Source of the DNA: Candidatus Wallbacteria bacterium
GTDB taxonomy: Bacteria > Muiribacteriota > JAQTZZ01
Length of the DNA: 57,227 bases
Assembly: GCA_028687545.1 (NCBI GenBank)
Contig: JAQTZZ010000027.1
Span: 1-57,227, forward strand
Reading direction: 5' to 3'
The position numbers were made by a program, and so were the translations under genes. The notes under the pieces were generated by a model. The model had not been told where the DNA came from. It was given only the letters and a program-made list of their open reading frames with translations, and ran no database searches. Shown piece by piece: positions 16,851 through 25,773 of the stretch; position 1 is the first letter of the stretch; every line of letters begins with the position of its first letter.

Positions 16851-17815
16851 CGTTCGCCTTCCCTCAGAAGAGGATTGAAATAAAAATAAAAGGCTTCTAT
16901 CAACAGATTGGTCCCGATCACGATCATGGTTGTGAAGAGCGCGAGCCCGAGTACCAGCGGATAGTCGCGCGCCAGAATTGCGTCATATCCCAGCCTGCCG
17001 ATGCCAGGCCAGGAAAAAATCGTTTCAATCACGAAATTAGAACTTAAAAGGCTGGGGATCAGGAGAGAAAATACTGTGATCAGGGGAAAAATGGCATTCT
17101 TGCCCGCGTGCCTGGTGATGATCTCCCACTCAGGAATTCCCCTGGCCCTGGCGGCAACGATGTATTCCCTGGTCATGATTTTTAACAGCTCGCTGTAAAA
17201 AAATTTATAGATCAGGGCTATGTTGAAGAGGGAGGAGCAAATGACCGGCAAGATCAGGTGAAAAACCCGGTCCTGGAAAATTTCCCAGGTGCTGTAAGCT
17301 CCTTTGTTCAACACCATTTCCAGGGAGCGCATCCCTGAAATTGGGAATCTGAAAGAAAATCCGAACAGCTGCTGCGTGATCTCCCCAAGCTGAAAACCGA
17401 AAAAAATCGAGAGTACCAGGGCGATCCAGAAATTCGGGATAGAGAAAAGGTTCAGACTCAGAAATGAAAAAAATCGAGCACAGAAACGGTTTTTGAAGTA
17501 GATGGCGGAAATCGCAGCCGGGACGGCCACCAGAAAGGAAAAAATCAGGGTCAGCGCATTCAGTTCCAGAGTAGCCGGGAAACGCTCCAGAATTTTCGCG
17601 ATTACCGGCCTGTGATCCTTGAGGGACATTCCAAGGTCCAGGCGCAGGAGGTCGCCCCACCAGGCTATATATCCCACTGTCAGTTCATGGAATAACCCTG
17701 GTCCAGCCTGTGCCGACTTGACTCTCAGAATGAACAGCGAAAAATAGATAAAAAAAGTCACCCCGAAAATCGTCAGCAAAAAATAAAGAAATCTCCCCCC
17801 GAAACGCTTGCGCAT
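16847..17815 (-). CDS. Peptide ABC transporter permease, DppB/OppB-like
   Basis: 322 residues from ATG 17813-17815, just before RKRFGGRFLYFLLTIFGVTF, the standard DppB first helix; a GTG at 17866 would add an unlikely 17 residues. YIAWWGDLLRLDLGMSLKDH (about 48-67) matches the DppB GxSxxxxxPV region, REYIVAARARGIPEWEI (about 213-229) is the EAA loop, and FSWPGIGRLGYDAI the C-terminal signature. First gene of the minus-strand permease-permease-IMPase operon; it is divergent from the M20 peptidase gene, with about 100 bases between the starts. Confidence 0.9.
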   Translation of the reverse strand: MRKRFGGRFLYFLLTIFGVTFFIYFSLFILRVKSAQAGPGLFHELTVGYIAWWGDLLRLDLGMSLKDHRPVIAKILERFPATLELNALTLIFSFLVAVPAAISAIYFKNRFCARFFSFLSLNLFSIPNFWIALVLSIFFGFQLGEITQQLFGFSFRFPISGMRSLEMVLNKGAYSTWEIFQDRVFHLILPVICSSLFNIALIYKFFYSELLKIMTREYIVAARARGIPEWEIITRHAGKNAIFPLITVFSLLIPSLLSSNFVIETIFSWPGIGRLGYDAILARDYPLVLGLALFTTMIVIGTNLLIEAFYFYFNPLLREGER

Positions 17816-17914
17816 GTTCCTAGTAAGCCAGAATTTCAGATGTCTGTCAACACCCGGACATTCCACCAGCCTTCAGTCTTGAAATACCCTCCCGGTCCAT
17901 AGTATACTTTTCTG

Positions 17915-19069
17915 ATGAACATCAGCAGACTGTCCAATCATTACAGGCATCTGCACCAGTTTCCGGAACCGGGATTCAAAGAATTTCTTACTCAAAACTA
18001 CCTGAAGAGCGTGCTGGAAAGTCAGACCGCACTGAACGTGTTTCCAGTTGCAGGTACTGGTCTTCTGATCTTCAAAAAAGGTAATCCCGGAAAAAGGACC
18101 ATCGCCTTCCGTGCAGACATGGACGGCCTGCCGCTGCATGAGAATACAGGCCTCGCATACAGTTCCAAGCACCCTGGATTCATGCACTCCTGCGGGCATG
18201 ATGGACATATGGCGATACTGCTGGAATTGATTCTTAATACTGCGGAACTCGATCTCAGAAACAACTATCTCTTTATCTTCCAGCCCGCTGAAGAAGGTCC
18301 GGGAGGTGCGTCGGAAATCATCGCAGACCGGCGGTTTCAGGAAATGCTCCCAGAGATAATTTTCGGCCTGCACGTCCACCCGTCTCTGCCGGCCGGCGGC
18401 ATAGGCTGCAAATCCGGGTCTTTTTTTGCCGGCGTCTCGGAATTTCACATTTCCATCCAGGGCAGGGAAGCCCACGCCTCCACCGGGGACCCCTGCAACG
18501 CCCTTCTGGGAGGAGTCGAAGGCATCTGTCAGACCATGGAGGCACTTGCAAAACTCGAATCCCAGCCTGAAAATGTTTCCATCAAAGAAAAACATCTTCT
18601 GCACTTCGGCCGGATCAATTCTGGAATCAAGGAGAACATCATCGCGGCAAGCGCTCAGATCGACGGCACTTTGAGGGCATTTTCCCCTGACAGGAAGAAA
18701 TGGTTGAAAGACACGCTCTACAGGGAATTCGAAGATTCCACTAAAAAAAGGAATCTGAAACTGAATCTCAGTTTCAACTGCGACTATCCGGTTCTGATCA
18801 ATGCAAAACCCGCTGTTGAGATCCTGAAAAAAGTCTGTCAGACTGCTGGAATCCATTTCCAGGATTTACCGGATTTTTTTCTGGGAGAGGATTTCGCCTT
18901 CTACCTGGAAAAAATTCCAGGCGCGTTCTTTCTGTTGGGCGTGAACGACACCGACTGCAGCGGAAACCTGCATACCGCAAATTTTTCCTATAACCCTTCC
19001 GCACTGGCGACAGGTGTCAATCTCTTCCAAAAAATAGTCGAATTTCTGGAATCCAGAGATAGGGCTTGA
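17915..19069 (+). CDS. M20-family amidohydrolase
   Basis: 384 residues, usual for the M20D group (N-acyl amino acid or N-acetyldiaminopimelate deacetylases). Metal ligands are visible in AFRADMDGLPLHE (about 64-76), MHSCGHDGHMA (about 90-100), PAEEGPGGA (about 127-135) and GLHVHP (about 151-156); GEDFAFY near residue 324 gives the last ligand region. It lacks a signal peptide, so it is cytoplasmic. It probably splits N-acyl groups or small peptides and may use peptides brought in by the divergent permease genes. The ribosome site is weak. Confidence 0.88.
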   Translation: MNISRLSNHYRHLHQFPEPGFKEFLTQNYLKSVLESQTALNVFPVAGTGLLIFKKGNPGKRTIAFRADMDGLPLHENTGLAYSSKHPGFMHSCGHDGHMAILLELILNTAELDLRNNYLFIFQPAEEGPGGASEIIADRRFQEMLPEIIFGLHVHPSLPAGGIGCKSGSFFAGVSEFHISIQGREAHASTGDPCNALLGGVEGICQTMEALAKLESQPENVSIKEKHLLHFGRINSGIKENIIAASAQIDGTLRAFSPDRKKWLKDTLYREFEDSTKKRNLKLNLSFNCDYPVLINAKPAVEILKKVCQTAGIHFQDLPDFFLGEDFAFYLEKIPGAFFLLGVNDTDCSGNLHTANFSYNPSALATGVNLFQKIVEFLESRDRA

Positions 19070-19127
19070 ATCGACAAACAGCCTAAATATATTATCCGGC
19101 ACTGCCGAAATTCTCAAAGAGGGAAAA

Positions 19128-20849
19128 ATGGAAAAAATCAAGACTGAGGAAAAACTGCTGCTGGCGATGATGGAAACAGGCCTGGCCGATAAAGCTAAGG
19201 TCAAAGAAATACTGCATCAGTGCAAAAAAACCACCACCAGTCTGGGCCGATATCTGCTGAAATCAGGCATCCTCACCCAGAAGGAATTCATCAAACTGGT
19301 GCAGAGCAAGATGGGGATAGCCTATGCCAATCTGAATATCTTCATCATCGATCCCAACACCACGAGGCTGGTGCCCAAGAATATCTGCAAGGAATTCCTG
19401 CTCTTCCCTCTGATCAAGGTAAAAAATATTCTGATTGTAGCCATGGTGGACCCTCTCGACGAATCAGTGCTGAAGAATCTGACTGAATCCACAGGCTGCT
19501 CGATCAAGCCCCTGATCAGCAATGAAACTGAAATCCTGCAGGCCATCAACCGTTACTATGAACAGTGGCAGCCGTCATCCTTCAAGTCCACCAGGGACGA
19601 GATAATGGGCCTGGAGATCATCGATCAGGCCGCCAGACTGAATACTGAGATCGAGATGTCGTTCAAGGAGCTGTCGTCCGAAAAAAACTACGGCGACGAG
19701 CGCACGGTATCGCGTCTGGTCAACATCATCATCATGAAGGCGATCCAGGTCAAGGCCTCAGACATCCATGTCGAACCTGAAGCGGACGACGTGCGGATCA
19801 GATATCGCCTGGACGGGATCCTGCATGAAGTCATGTCTCTCTCCGACGAGATCAAGGACAACCTTTCTTCCAAGATCAAGATCACTGCGGAAATGGACAT
19901 TGCTGAAAAGCGGATTCCCCAGGACGGACGTATCACCATGTCCACCAAGGCTGGAAAAAACGTAGATATCCGCGTATCCACCTATCCATCTATTTTCGGA
20001 GAAAAACTGGTGCTGCGGCTCCTGGATAAGAGCGCGTCTCTGATCTCCCTCGAGGACGCAGGATTTCCCCACAATATTCTGGGTAAATTCAAGGACCTGA
20101 TCCATAAACCCAACGGTATCATACTGGTTACAGGACCCACAGGATCCGGCAAGACGTCCACTCTTTATGCGGCCCTGCATGAGATCAATTCAATGGACAA
20201 GAACATCGTGACCATCGAAGATCCCGTCGAATACCATATCCCGCACATCACTCAGGCCCAGGTGCTGACCAAGGCCGGATTCACCTTTCCGATCGGCCTC
20301 AGGTCCATCCTGCGCCAGGACCCGGACATCATCATGGTCGGAGAAATCCGCGACATCGAAACAGCCGAAACGGCTATCAGAGCAGCTCTTACAGGCCACC
20401 TGGTCTTCTCCACTCTGCACACCAACGACGCGTCCGGGGCGGTCACCAGGCTCGTGGACATGGGCGTGGAACCTTTCCTCGTGGCGTCCTCTGTGATAGG
20501 AGTTCTCGCCCAGCGCCTGGTGCGGAAGATCTGCCCTCACTGCAAAGTCAAAGTCAAACCCAATGCTTCGATTGTAAAAAGAATGGGACTGGAAGAGGGA
20601 GAAGAGCTGTATGAGGGCAAAGGCTGTGAGGTCTGCAATTTCACCGGTTATCTCGGCCGCACAGGTGTTTTCGAATTCCTGCTGCCGTCCGAGGAAATCC
20701 GGAAACTGATCATTTTCAAGGAGGCCTCCTCAGTGATCAAGACCAAGGCCAAGAAGGAAGGCATGGAAACGTTGCGGGCGAACGGACTGGAAAAAGTCAG
20801 GCGCGGCATCACCACTCTGGATGAAGTAGTGCGCGTGACTTACGGTTAG
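19128..20849 (+). CDS. Type II secretion / type IV pilus assembly ATPase (GspE/PilB)
   Basis: 573 residues. An N-terminal GspE-N (MshEN-like) domain (about 20-150) precedes the ATPase core. It has Walker A GPTGSGKTSTLYA (about 335-347), Asp box IEDPVEYH, Walker B RQDPDIIMVGEIRD (about 398-411), His box TGHLVFSTLHTN and a tetracysteine zinc site CPHC...CEVC (about 468-507). It powers pilin or pseudopilin assembly at the inner membrane. GAGGG lies six bases upstream of the ATG. It stands alone: no pilC, pilT, pilin or secretin gene is within the window. Confidence 0.94.
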   Translation: MEKIKTEEKLLLAMMETGLADKAKVKEILHQCKKTTTSLGRYLLKSGILTQKEFIKLVQSKMGIAYANLNIFIIDPNTTRLVPKNICKEFLLFPLIKVKNILIVAMVDPLDESVLKNLTESTGCSIKPLISNETEILQAINRYYEQWQPSSFKSTRDEIMGLEIIDQAARLNTEIEMSFKELSSEKNYGDERTVSRLVNIIIMKAIQVKASDIHVEPEADDVRIRYRLDGILHEVMSLSDEIKDNLSSKIKITAEMDIAEKRIPQDGRITMSTKAGKNVDIRVSTYPSIFGEKLVLRLLDKSASLISLEDAGFPHNILGKFKDLIHKPNGIILVTGPTGSGKTSTLYAALHEINSMDKNIVTIEDPVEYHIPHITQAQVLTKAGFTFPIGLRSILRQDPDIIMVGEIRDIETAETAIRAALTGHLVFSTLHTNDASGAVTRLVDMGVEPFLVASSVIGVLAQRLVRKICPHCKVKVKPNASIVKRMGLEEGEELYEGKGCEVCNFTGYLGRTGVFEFLLPSEEIRKLIIFKEASSVIKTKAKKEGMETLRANGLEKVRRGITTLDEVVRVTYG

Positions 20850-20868
20850 ACAATAAACAAACGATTAT

Positions 20869-21939
20869 CTAATTTTTGATCGCCCAGAGCTTGATGAAGA
20901 GCAGCTCCAGTCCTTCGACTGTGAAGCCATCCCGATTCTTGGAAGTGATTTCGTAGTCAGTGAGCAGGTCGTAAAACTGGACCAGATTGCTTTTGTTGAT
21001 GAAAGAGAGGCCTGTGCCGTAAAAGCAGAGCTGCCGCTCTGATTTAAGCGGGCAGTTTGAGGGTAGGTCAGGAAAATTTTCCAAGAGCAGCTTCTTCGCT
21101 TCCGCAAAAATCTTATTGATATCCCAGAATCTCTTTTGCGAAACCGCGTTCTGATAGTCCCGGGAAATTTTAATAAAAGCTTCCGGCAGACCCGGTTTAT
21201 CGCAGAGCGTGATCCAGCCGAGCGCACGGATTCCGTCCCGCAGGACTTCGAACACCACGATCTCGTTTCTCTCATCAGCGCATTGTCTGATCAGGGAGTC
21301 GGTCTGTTTCTTGTCGCGGTTAAAAAAAGAGCGCACCAGGTCGTTAACCAGCCATTCCGCTCCAGCCTGGAAACAGAGCACAGCTTTCGCGTCTTCAATG
21401 GAAATCGCCGGTTTTCCAAGAGAGTAAAGCACGAGTTTCCCGATTTCGGAAACTGCCTGCTCTTTTTTTCCGCCTGTCGCGGAAAAAACCAGTTCAGGAA
21501 CGCCAAAATCAATCTTCACTTGATATTTCAGGAATTCAGCTCTCACCCAGGTCAGAAAATCCCGCTCATAGGTTTTCTTGAATTCATGCAGTTCCGCGAT
21601 ATTTCCGAGTTTCTTCCTGCAGGAATTCTCGATTTCACCGTATGAAACTGCCAGATCGGACTGCAGGTCAGCCGGCAGTGATTCCAGGAATCTGCATAAC
21701 TGGGATTCAGTCAAAAAAGCGGCTTTCAGATGCACGAGCTTTCCCTTGCTGAACATTTCAGGTGTCAGAAGTGCTTCCCTGATCCGCTGCTGAAATTCAT
21801 CCGGATTCTTCTGATAGGCTTCTTCGGAAAAAGTCTCAACGCAAAAACCGGATTTCCCTGACTTGAATTCTTCCAGAGCCTGAGCGCTGTCGACAGAATC
21901 GTATCCGCAGAAAATATGGATCCTGGTTTCTTTGTTCAA
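20869..21939 (-). CDS. holA: DNA polymerase III delta subunit (HolA-like)
   Basis: 356 residues, the length of clamp-loader delta. The layout fits HolA: HIFCGYDSVDSAQALEEF at the start, an N-terminal AAA+-like domain without Walker A, a middle with GKKEQAVSEIGKLVLYSLGK (about 155-174) and ISIEDAKAVL, and a helical C-terminal domain with FWDINKIFAEAKKLL and RQLCFYGTGLSFINKSNLVQ. Start is TTG (21937-21939) with TTGAGGT nine bases upstream. Sequence conservation in this family is low, so the call rests on domain order. It is convergent with the secretion ATPase gene, with 19 bases between. Confidence 0.8.
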   Translation of the reverse strand: MNKETRIHIFCGYDSVDSAQALEEFKSGKSGFCVETFSEEAYQKNPDEFQQRIREALLTPEMFSKGKLVHLKAAFLTESQLCRFLESLPADLQSDLAVSYGEIENSCRKKLGNIAELHEFKKTYERDFLTWVRAEFLKYQVKIDFGVPELVFSATGGKKEQAVSEIGKLVLYSLGKPAISIEDAKAVLCFQAGAEWLVNDLVRSFFNRDKKQTDSLIRQCADERNEIVVFEVLRDGIRALGWITLCDKPGLPEAFIKISRDYQNAVSQKRFWDINKIFAEAKKLLLENFPDLPSNCPLKSERQLCFYGTGLSFINKSNLVQFYDLLTDYEITSKNRDGFTVEGLELLFIKLWAIKN

Positions 21940-22131
21940 ATCTTGTTAACCTCAAGCAAATGCTAACAAATCAGTGGATAATTGACAACCTAAAAATGTG
22001 GAATCTGAAGGCCGGATTTCCATCCCGCATTTGGTCTTCCGGTTTTACCCCAAGCTACAAAAATTAGTCCCCTGCTAATGAATTTGTCCATGATTCCGAT
22101 TATTTCTTCAGAACCATCCACGGAGGTAATG

Positions 22132-22866
22132 ATGCGTATAATCTCGTTAGTTTCATTAATATTGATCCTATTCAATGCTCCCGGATATGCAGCGACATCC
22201 ATCATGGGGCCGACCGGTCTGATCAATGTTCCGTCTCCAGCCTGTCTGGAAAAAGGATTCCTGGAAGCAGGAATGCATACCAGACACTATTCTTTCGGAT
22301 CGTTCAACGGTTCAGGAATGAAATATTCATTCAAGGGAAATTTTGGAGTGACGGAAAATTTCGAGGTCGGCTTTGAAAAAGGAGTGGACACTGGAGTCTA
22401 TCTTGACGATCCAGGCATCTGCGTTCAGGGGAAAACCAATTATCACCTCGGGGAAAACCTGATGTTCGCAGCCGGTGCATTGATCGACAGCGACGCCAAT
22501 GACTATTCCAGTGCCTATTTCACGGTAGGGGCACCGATTGCCTTCTTTGGTTTCGGCTTCAATTTCGGCGGGCATGAGAATACATTCAACAACGCAGCTT
22601 TCGGGGGATATGATTTCCAGAAAGGGCGGCCTGAAGACGCTTTCTTCCTGGCTGGAGCTGAATTCAAGCTCAACGCTGCTTCTTTTACCATCGGCTATAA
22701 CGGTGATTATGTGGCACTCGGTGTCCGGGCGCCGGTCCAATCGCAGCAGATGACAGTAGATATTTCCTGGGCGTCCAGCGGTGATTATGTTGATTACTAT
22801 AGGCAGGTCAAAAATTCCAACTACGATTCCCAGCATATTATCATCGGCGTTTCCGGAATGTTTTAG
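22132..22866 (+). CDS. Exported beta-barrel-like outer-membrane protein
   Basis: 244 residues from ATG 22132, five bases after GGAGG; this start gives a clean signal peptide (RIISLVSLILILFNAPGYAA). The mature protein starts with MGPTGLINVPSPACLEKGFLEAG, close to the TGLI..P.A pattern of YjbH-type barrels. It then alternates short hydrophobic and Gly/Asn/Asp-rich segments and ends in a terminal Phe (GVSGMF), a feature of outer-membrane barrels. Probable outer-membrane location; transport role unknown. Likely operon with the next gene, 38 bases on. Confidence 0.65.
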   Translation: MRIISLVSLILILFNAPGYAATSIMGPTGLINVPSPACLEKGFLEAGMHTRHYSFGSFNGSGMKYSFKGNFGVTENFEVGFEKGVDTGVYLDDPGICVQGKTNYHLGENLMFAAGALIDSDANDYSSAYFTVGAPIAFFGFGFNFGGHENTFNNAAFGGYDFQKGRPEDAFFLAGAEFKLNAASFTIGYNGDYVALGVRAPVQSQQMTVDISWASSGDYVDYYRQVKNSNYDSQHIIIGVSGMF

Positions 22867-22904
22867 GATCTACAAAATTTTAAAAATAGAGAAAGGAGCG
22901 GAGA

Positions 22905-23417
22905 ATGTTAAAAGCGAAAAAGGATAAAATCAGGGTGGCTATCTTGACCAAGCAGTACAAGATAAAGGGTGAGCTCTATCTCTATGAAAACTCCAGGCTC
23001 TCAGACATCCTGAATGCAGATCAGAATCGTGAATTCATTGCTCTGACCGATGTCAAACTCTATTCTCTTGAAGGGGATAAGATGATCGGGTCACAGTCAT
23101 TTGCAGCCATCAACCGCTCGGAAATGGTCCTGGTATACCCAGACACCGAAAGTCTTGAAGCGCTCAGCACTTATCTCAAGACCGCCCAGGAACTGATCCG
23201 TAAAAATGCCTTTGATTCGGCCATTGCGGAAGTGAACAGGGTGATCGCGATCAGCCCGGATCACGCCAAGGCCCATTATATCCTCGGCATCGCGCTGGGT
23301 AAGAAGCATCAGCTCAACGAGGCCTTGCAGGAATTCGAGGAAGCACTGCGCCTCGCTGAAAAGGGCAGCGACGTAGCACACATGGCTCAGGAAATGATAA
23401 ATCAGATAAAAATATAG
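22905..23417 (+). CDS. TPR-repeat protein
   Basis: 170 residues, no signal peptide. The first ~85 residues form a beta-rich domain (VAILTKQYKIKGELYLYENS...LTDVKLYSLEGD) like that of small proteins that control surface polymer or flagellar functions; it resembles the DUF6812 type but this is not certain. Two TPR-like helices pairs follow (AQELIRKNAFDSAIAEVNRV; AHYILGIALGKKHQLNEALQEFEEAL, about 90-150). GGAGCGGAG precedes the ATG. A bidirectional terminator follows. Confidence 0.72.
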   Translation: MLKAKKDKIRVAILTKQYKIKGELYLYENSRLSDILNADQNREFIALTDVKLYSLEGDKMIGSQSFAAINRSEMVLVYPDTESLEALSTYLKTAQELIRKNAFDSAIAEVNRVIAISPDHAKAHYILGIALGKKHQLNEALQEFEEALRLAEKGSDVAHMAQEMINQIKI

Positions 23418-23450
23418 ATAGAATCAACGGATTTCAAACGGTTCGAAAAC

Positions 23451-23478
23451 AAAAAAGCCCTGGTTACCAGGGCTTTTT
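23451..23478. terminator. Bidirectional Rho-independent terminator
   Basis: AAAAAA GCCCTGG TTA CCAGGGC TTTTT. The A-run and T-run on either side of the seven-base GC stem allow it to end both the TPR gene and the convergent small secreted protein gene. Confidence 0.9.
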
Positions 23479-23495
23479 CATTTCACTCCCAAAGA

Positions 23496-23927
23496 TCATT
23501 CAGATGCTGTCGGCTTTGAAACCAGCACGATTACCTTGAACTGATCCAGAAAATGCGATTTCTTGTTTTCCTTGAGGATTTTAAGGGCATCAAGGTCGGA
23601 AACCACCAAATCTGTCTTTACGACTCCGGATGAAGACTTGGCCTTGATGAACAGCGGATTGAGCCCGATCCGTTTGGCATCGTATTTTTTCGCTTCATCC
23701 AGTGTCGGAGCATAGAAAAACACGCCGGCTTCCAGAGCTTTGTCCAGATTGTCGAAAATCGTTCCATAGACCTCGTAACCTTTTTCGCTCAAGATTTTCG
23801 GACTCTCGCTCCGCTCCAGTTCGAGCTGCTGGGCATCAATCACCAGAGAAGTATATGGCTTCTCGTCGGCAGCCAGCAGAGAGTAGCAGAACGGCAGCAG
23901 GAAAAGGAGAGATAGTGCTTTTTTCAT
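23496..23927 (-). CDS. Small secreted protein, FlgT/LPP20-like domain
   Basis: 143 residues with a signal peptide (KKALSLLFLLPFCYSLLA, cleavage before ADEK). The mature part has YTSLVIDAQQLELERSESPK and ILSEKGYEVYG (about 25-55), a motif seen in LPP20/FlgT-related envelope proteins, whose members sit in the periplasm or outer membrane near flagella. No lipobox cysteine is present. GGAGG six bases before the ATG. It is a single gene; function unknown. Confidence 0.6.
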   Translation of the reverse strand: MKKALSLLFLLPFCYSLLAADEKPYTSLVIDAQQLELERSESPKILSEKGYEVYGTIFDNLDKALEAGVFFYAPTLDEAKKYDAKRIGLNPLFIKAKSSSGVVKTDLVVSDLDALKILKENKKSHFLDQFKVIVLVSKPTASE

Positions 23928-23999
23928 GACACCTCCAGCTTTCGGAGCACTCGATAAACTATCGGTTGATCGAAGATCAAATTTTAGCCGGACCGGTGA

Positions 24000-24815
24000 T
24001 CATTTCCTGGCCAGGCACAGGTAACCGGCGATGGCAGCGCATAGTACCAGCAGATAGTATCCGTACCAGCGGAACTTCCTTTTTTTGAGTGAAAACTTTA
24101 GAAATCGCAGAGCAAAGAGGCCGCTGATACATGCTACCGCTGCTCCAAATAGATACGACAGCCTGAACGACCCGGCTTTCAGGGCGTGATGCCCTTCAAG
24201 GATCACAGCGCCCATTACGGCAGGCATGGAAATCAGGAATGAATATTTGAAGGCTGTCTCGAGGGAATACCGCCTGACCAGCAGATATGCGATCGTCGAA
24301 CCTGAGCGTGAAATCCCCGGCAGGACTGACACACCCTGCACACAGCCTACCAGCAGAGCATCCAGAAAACTAACTTCTTCCCGAACTCTCCCCCGCAGCG
24401 ACATCCTCTCGGAAATGATCAGCAGCAGCCCTGTGATAAGAAAACCGCAATCCAGAAAGAAAAGGCTGCCGGAATTGGCCTCGAAAACCGGTTTAAGCGT
24501 GAATCCGATTACAGCGGTCGGAATACTGGAGAGGATAATTTTCTGGATCAGTTTTCCATCGGCTGATTTCATCGTAGCGCTGAAAGCCGTGAAAAAACCC
24601 AAAAATTCCCGGATCAGCCGCAGCACTGTCTCACGGAAATAAACAATCGTCGCACAGAGGGTCCCGAAATGGAGAGTGACGTCCAGGAGCAACGGCGATT
24701 CACCCGGCCAGCCTAAAAAATACTGTAAAAGGAGCAGATGGCTTTTAGAGGAAATCGGCAGGAATTCAGCCAAACCTTGAATTGTGCCCAGCAAAAAAAG
24801 GTAAAGATTGTCCAT
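24000..24815 (-). CDS. uppP: Undecaprenyl-diphosphatase
   Basis: 271 residues, multi-pass inner-membrane enzyme that recycles undecaprenyl diphosphate for peptidoglycan and other wall polymers. GTIQGLAEFLPISSKSHLLL (about 11-30) is the first catalytic motif, and VLPGISRSGSTIAYLL (about 163-178) the second. Its ATG is one base after the stop of the ankyrin gene, and the ribosome site lies inside that gene, so translation is coupled. Confidence 0.94.
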   Translation of the reverse strand: MDNLYLFLLGTIQGLAEFLPISSKSHLLLLQYFLGWPGESPLLLDVTLHFGTLCATIVYFRETVLRLIREFLGFFTAFSATMKSADGKLIQKIILSSIPTAVIGFTLKPVFEANSGSLFFLDCGFLITGLLLIISERMSLRGRVREEVSFLDALLVGCVQGVSVLPGISRSGSTIAYLLVRRYSLETAFKYSFLISMPAVMGAVILEGHHALKAGSFRLSYLFGAAVACISGLFALRFLKFSLKKRKFRWYGYYLLVLCAAIAGYLCLARK

Positions 24816-24816
24816 T

Positions 24817-25680
24817 TTATTGCTGGGCTCCCGCTTTTTTCAGCATTTCCCTGACAAAGTCACTGGATGCCACGCTCAGTGCAGTCCGGCCTTTTTTATC
24901 CTTGAGATTCACATCCGCGTTTGCCGAGAGGAGAAACTTGAGAATATCGACAACACCAAGTTTGCTGGCGATCATTAGGATGCTGATGCCGTTCTTATCC
25001 TGGAAATTGATGTTTCCCTTGTTGGATGCCAGAAATCTCACCATTTCCGTCTGTCCCTTGAGCGTGGCATAGACCATTGGTGTGTACCCTTTCTGATCCA
25101 CATAATTAACATCTGCCTGACGGTCCAGCATGATTTTGGCGGCCTGTGTCCAGCCAAGTTCAGAAAAAGTAACCAGGCTTTCCTGGACGTCAGAGATATA
25201 GCATTTTTTTTCCAGAAGCATCACCGCCACCTCTTCACTGTCGGGACGGGATATGCATAAGTCCATCAGGGTCTTCTTGTCTTTGCTCTCTGTGAGGATG
25301 TCAGCTTTGTAGCCAAGCACGAATTTCAAAAGCTTCGGGTTGTTGTCTGTAACGGCAAACAGCAGCATTTGATTCTTGTCGGTTTTATTCTCTATCAGGA
25401 TTTTAGCCATATCCAAGTCCATGCGGTCAAAAACAATCGCAAGCAAGGGGCGGCCCTGGAAACTGAGATTCGGGTTTATGCCTGCCTGGATCAGAAGCCT
25501 GACGGCTTCGAGGTCATTCTTGAGCACTTTTTCGATGAAGTTGTCTGCGCTGAAATTGATTCCCCGCTCATCCAGGGCTTTTCTGGCCTGTTCGGACGTC
25601 AGAATCGGCACCTTACGTTCAATCGAAGTGATGATAGCGATGACCAGGATAATCAAGAAAAAACCAATTACATATTTCAT
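24817..25680 (-). CDS. Membrane-anchored ankyrin-repeat protein
   Basis: 287 residues. An N-terminal membrane helix (VIGFFLIILVIAIITSI) is followed by about six ankyrin repeats from residue 45 to the end. The C-terminal ones are canonical: KGYTPMVYATLKGQTEMVRF, KNGISILMIASKLGVVDILK and KKGRTALSVASSDFVREMLK. Ankyrin arrays bind proteins. It is probably anchored in the inner membrane with repeats facing one side only. It forms a two-gene operon with uppP. No clear ribosome site. Confidence 0.85.
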   Translation of the reverse strand: MKYVIGFFLIILVIAIITSIERKVPILTSEQARKALDERGINFSADNFIEKVLKNDLEAVRLLIQAGINPNLSFQGRPLLAIVFDRMDLDMAKILIENKTDKNQMLLFAVTDNNPKLLKFVLGYKADILTESKDKKTLMDLCISRPDSEEVAVMLLEKKCYISDVQESLVTFSELGWTQAAKIMLDRQADVNYVDQKGYTPMVYATLKGQTEMVRFLASNKGNINFQDKNGISILMIASKLGVVDILKFLLSANADVNLKDKKGRTALSVASSDFVREMLKKAGAQQ

Positions 25681-25773
25681 GTGCGAGGTTTAAACCTTAT
25701 GGTAAAAAGTGCGGGGCACGAAGACCGAGGTACGGGTATCAACCCCGTACCCCGGATCTCGAACCATCAAATC

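Noticed and set aside
20850-20868. Terminator between the secretion ATPase and holA genes
   Set aside because: No hairpin with T-run is present in the short gap.
25729-25751. Hairpin GGTACGGG/CCCGTACC after serC as a terminator
   Set aside because: The eight-base stem is real, but no T-tract follows on the minus strand, so it is not called a terminator.
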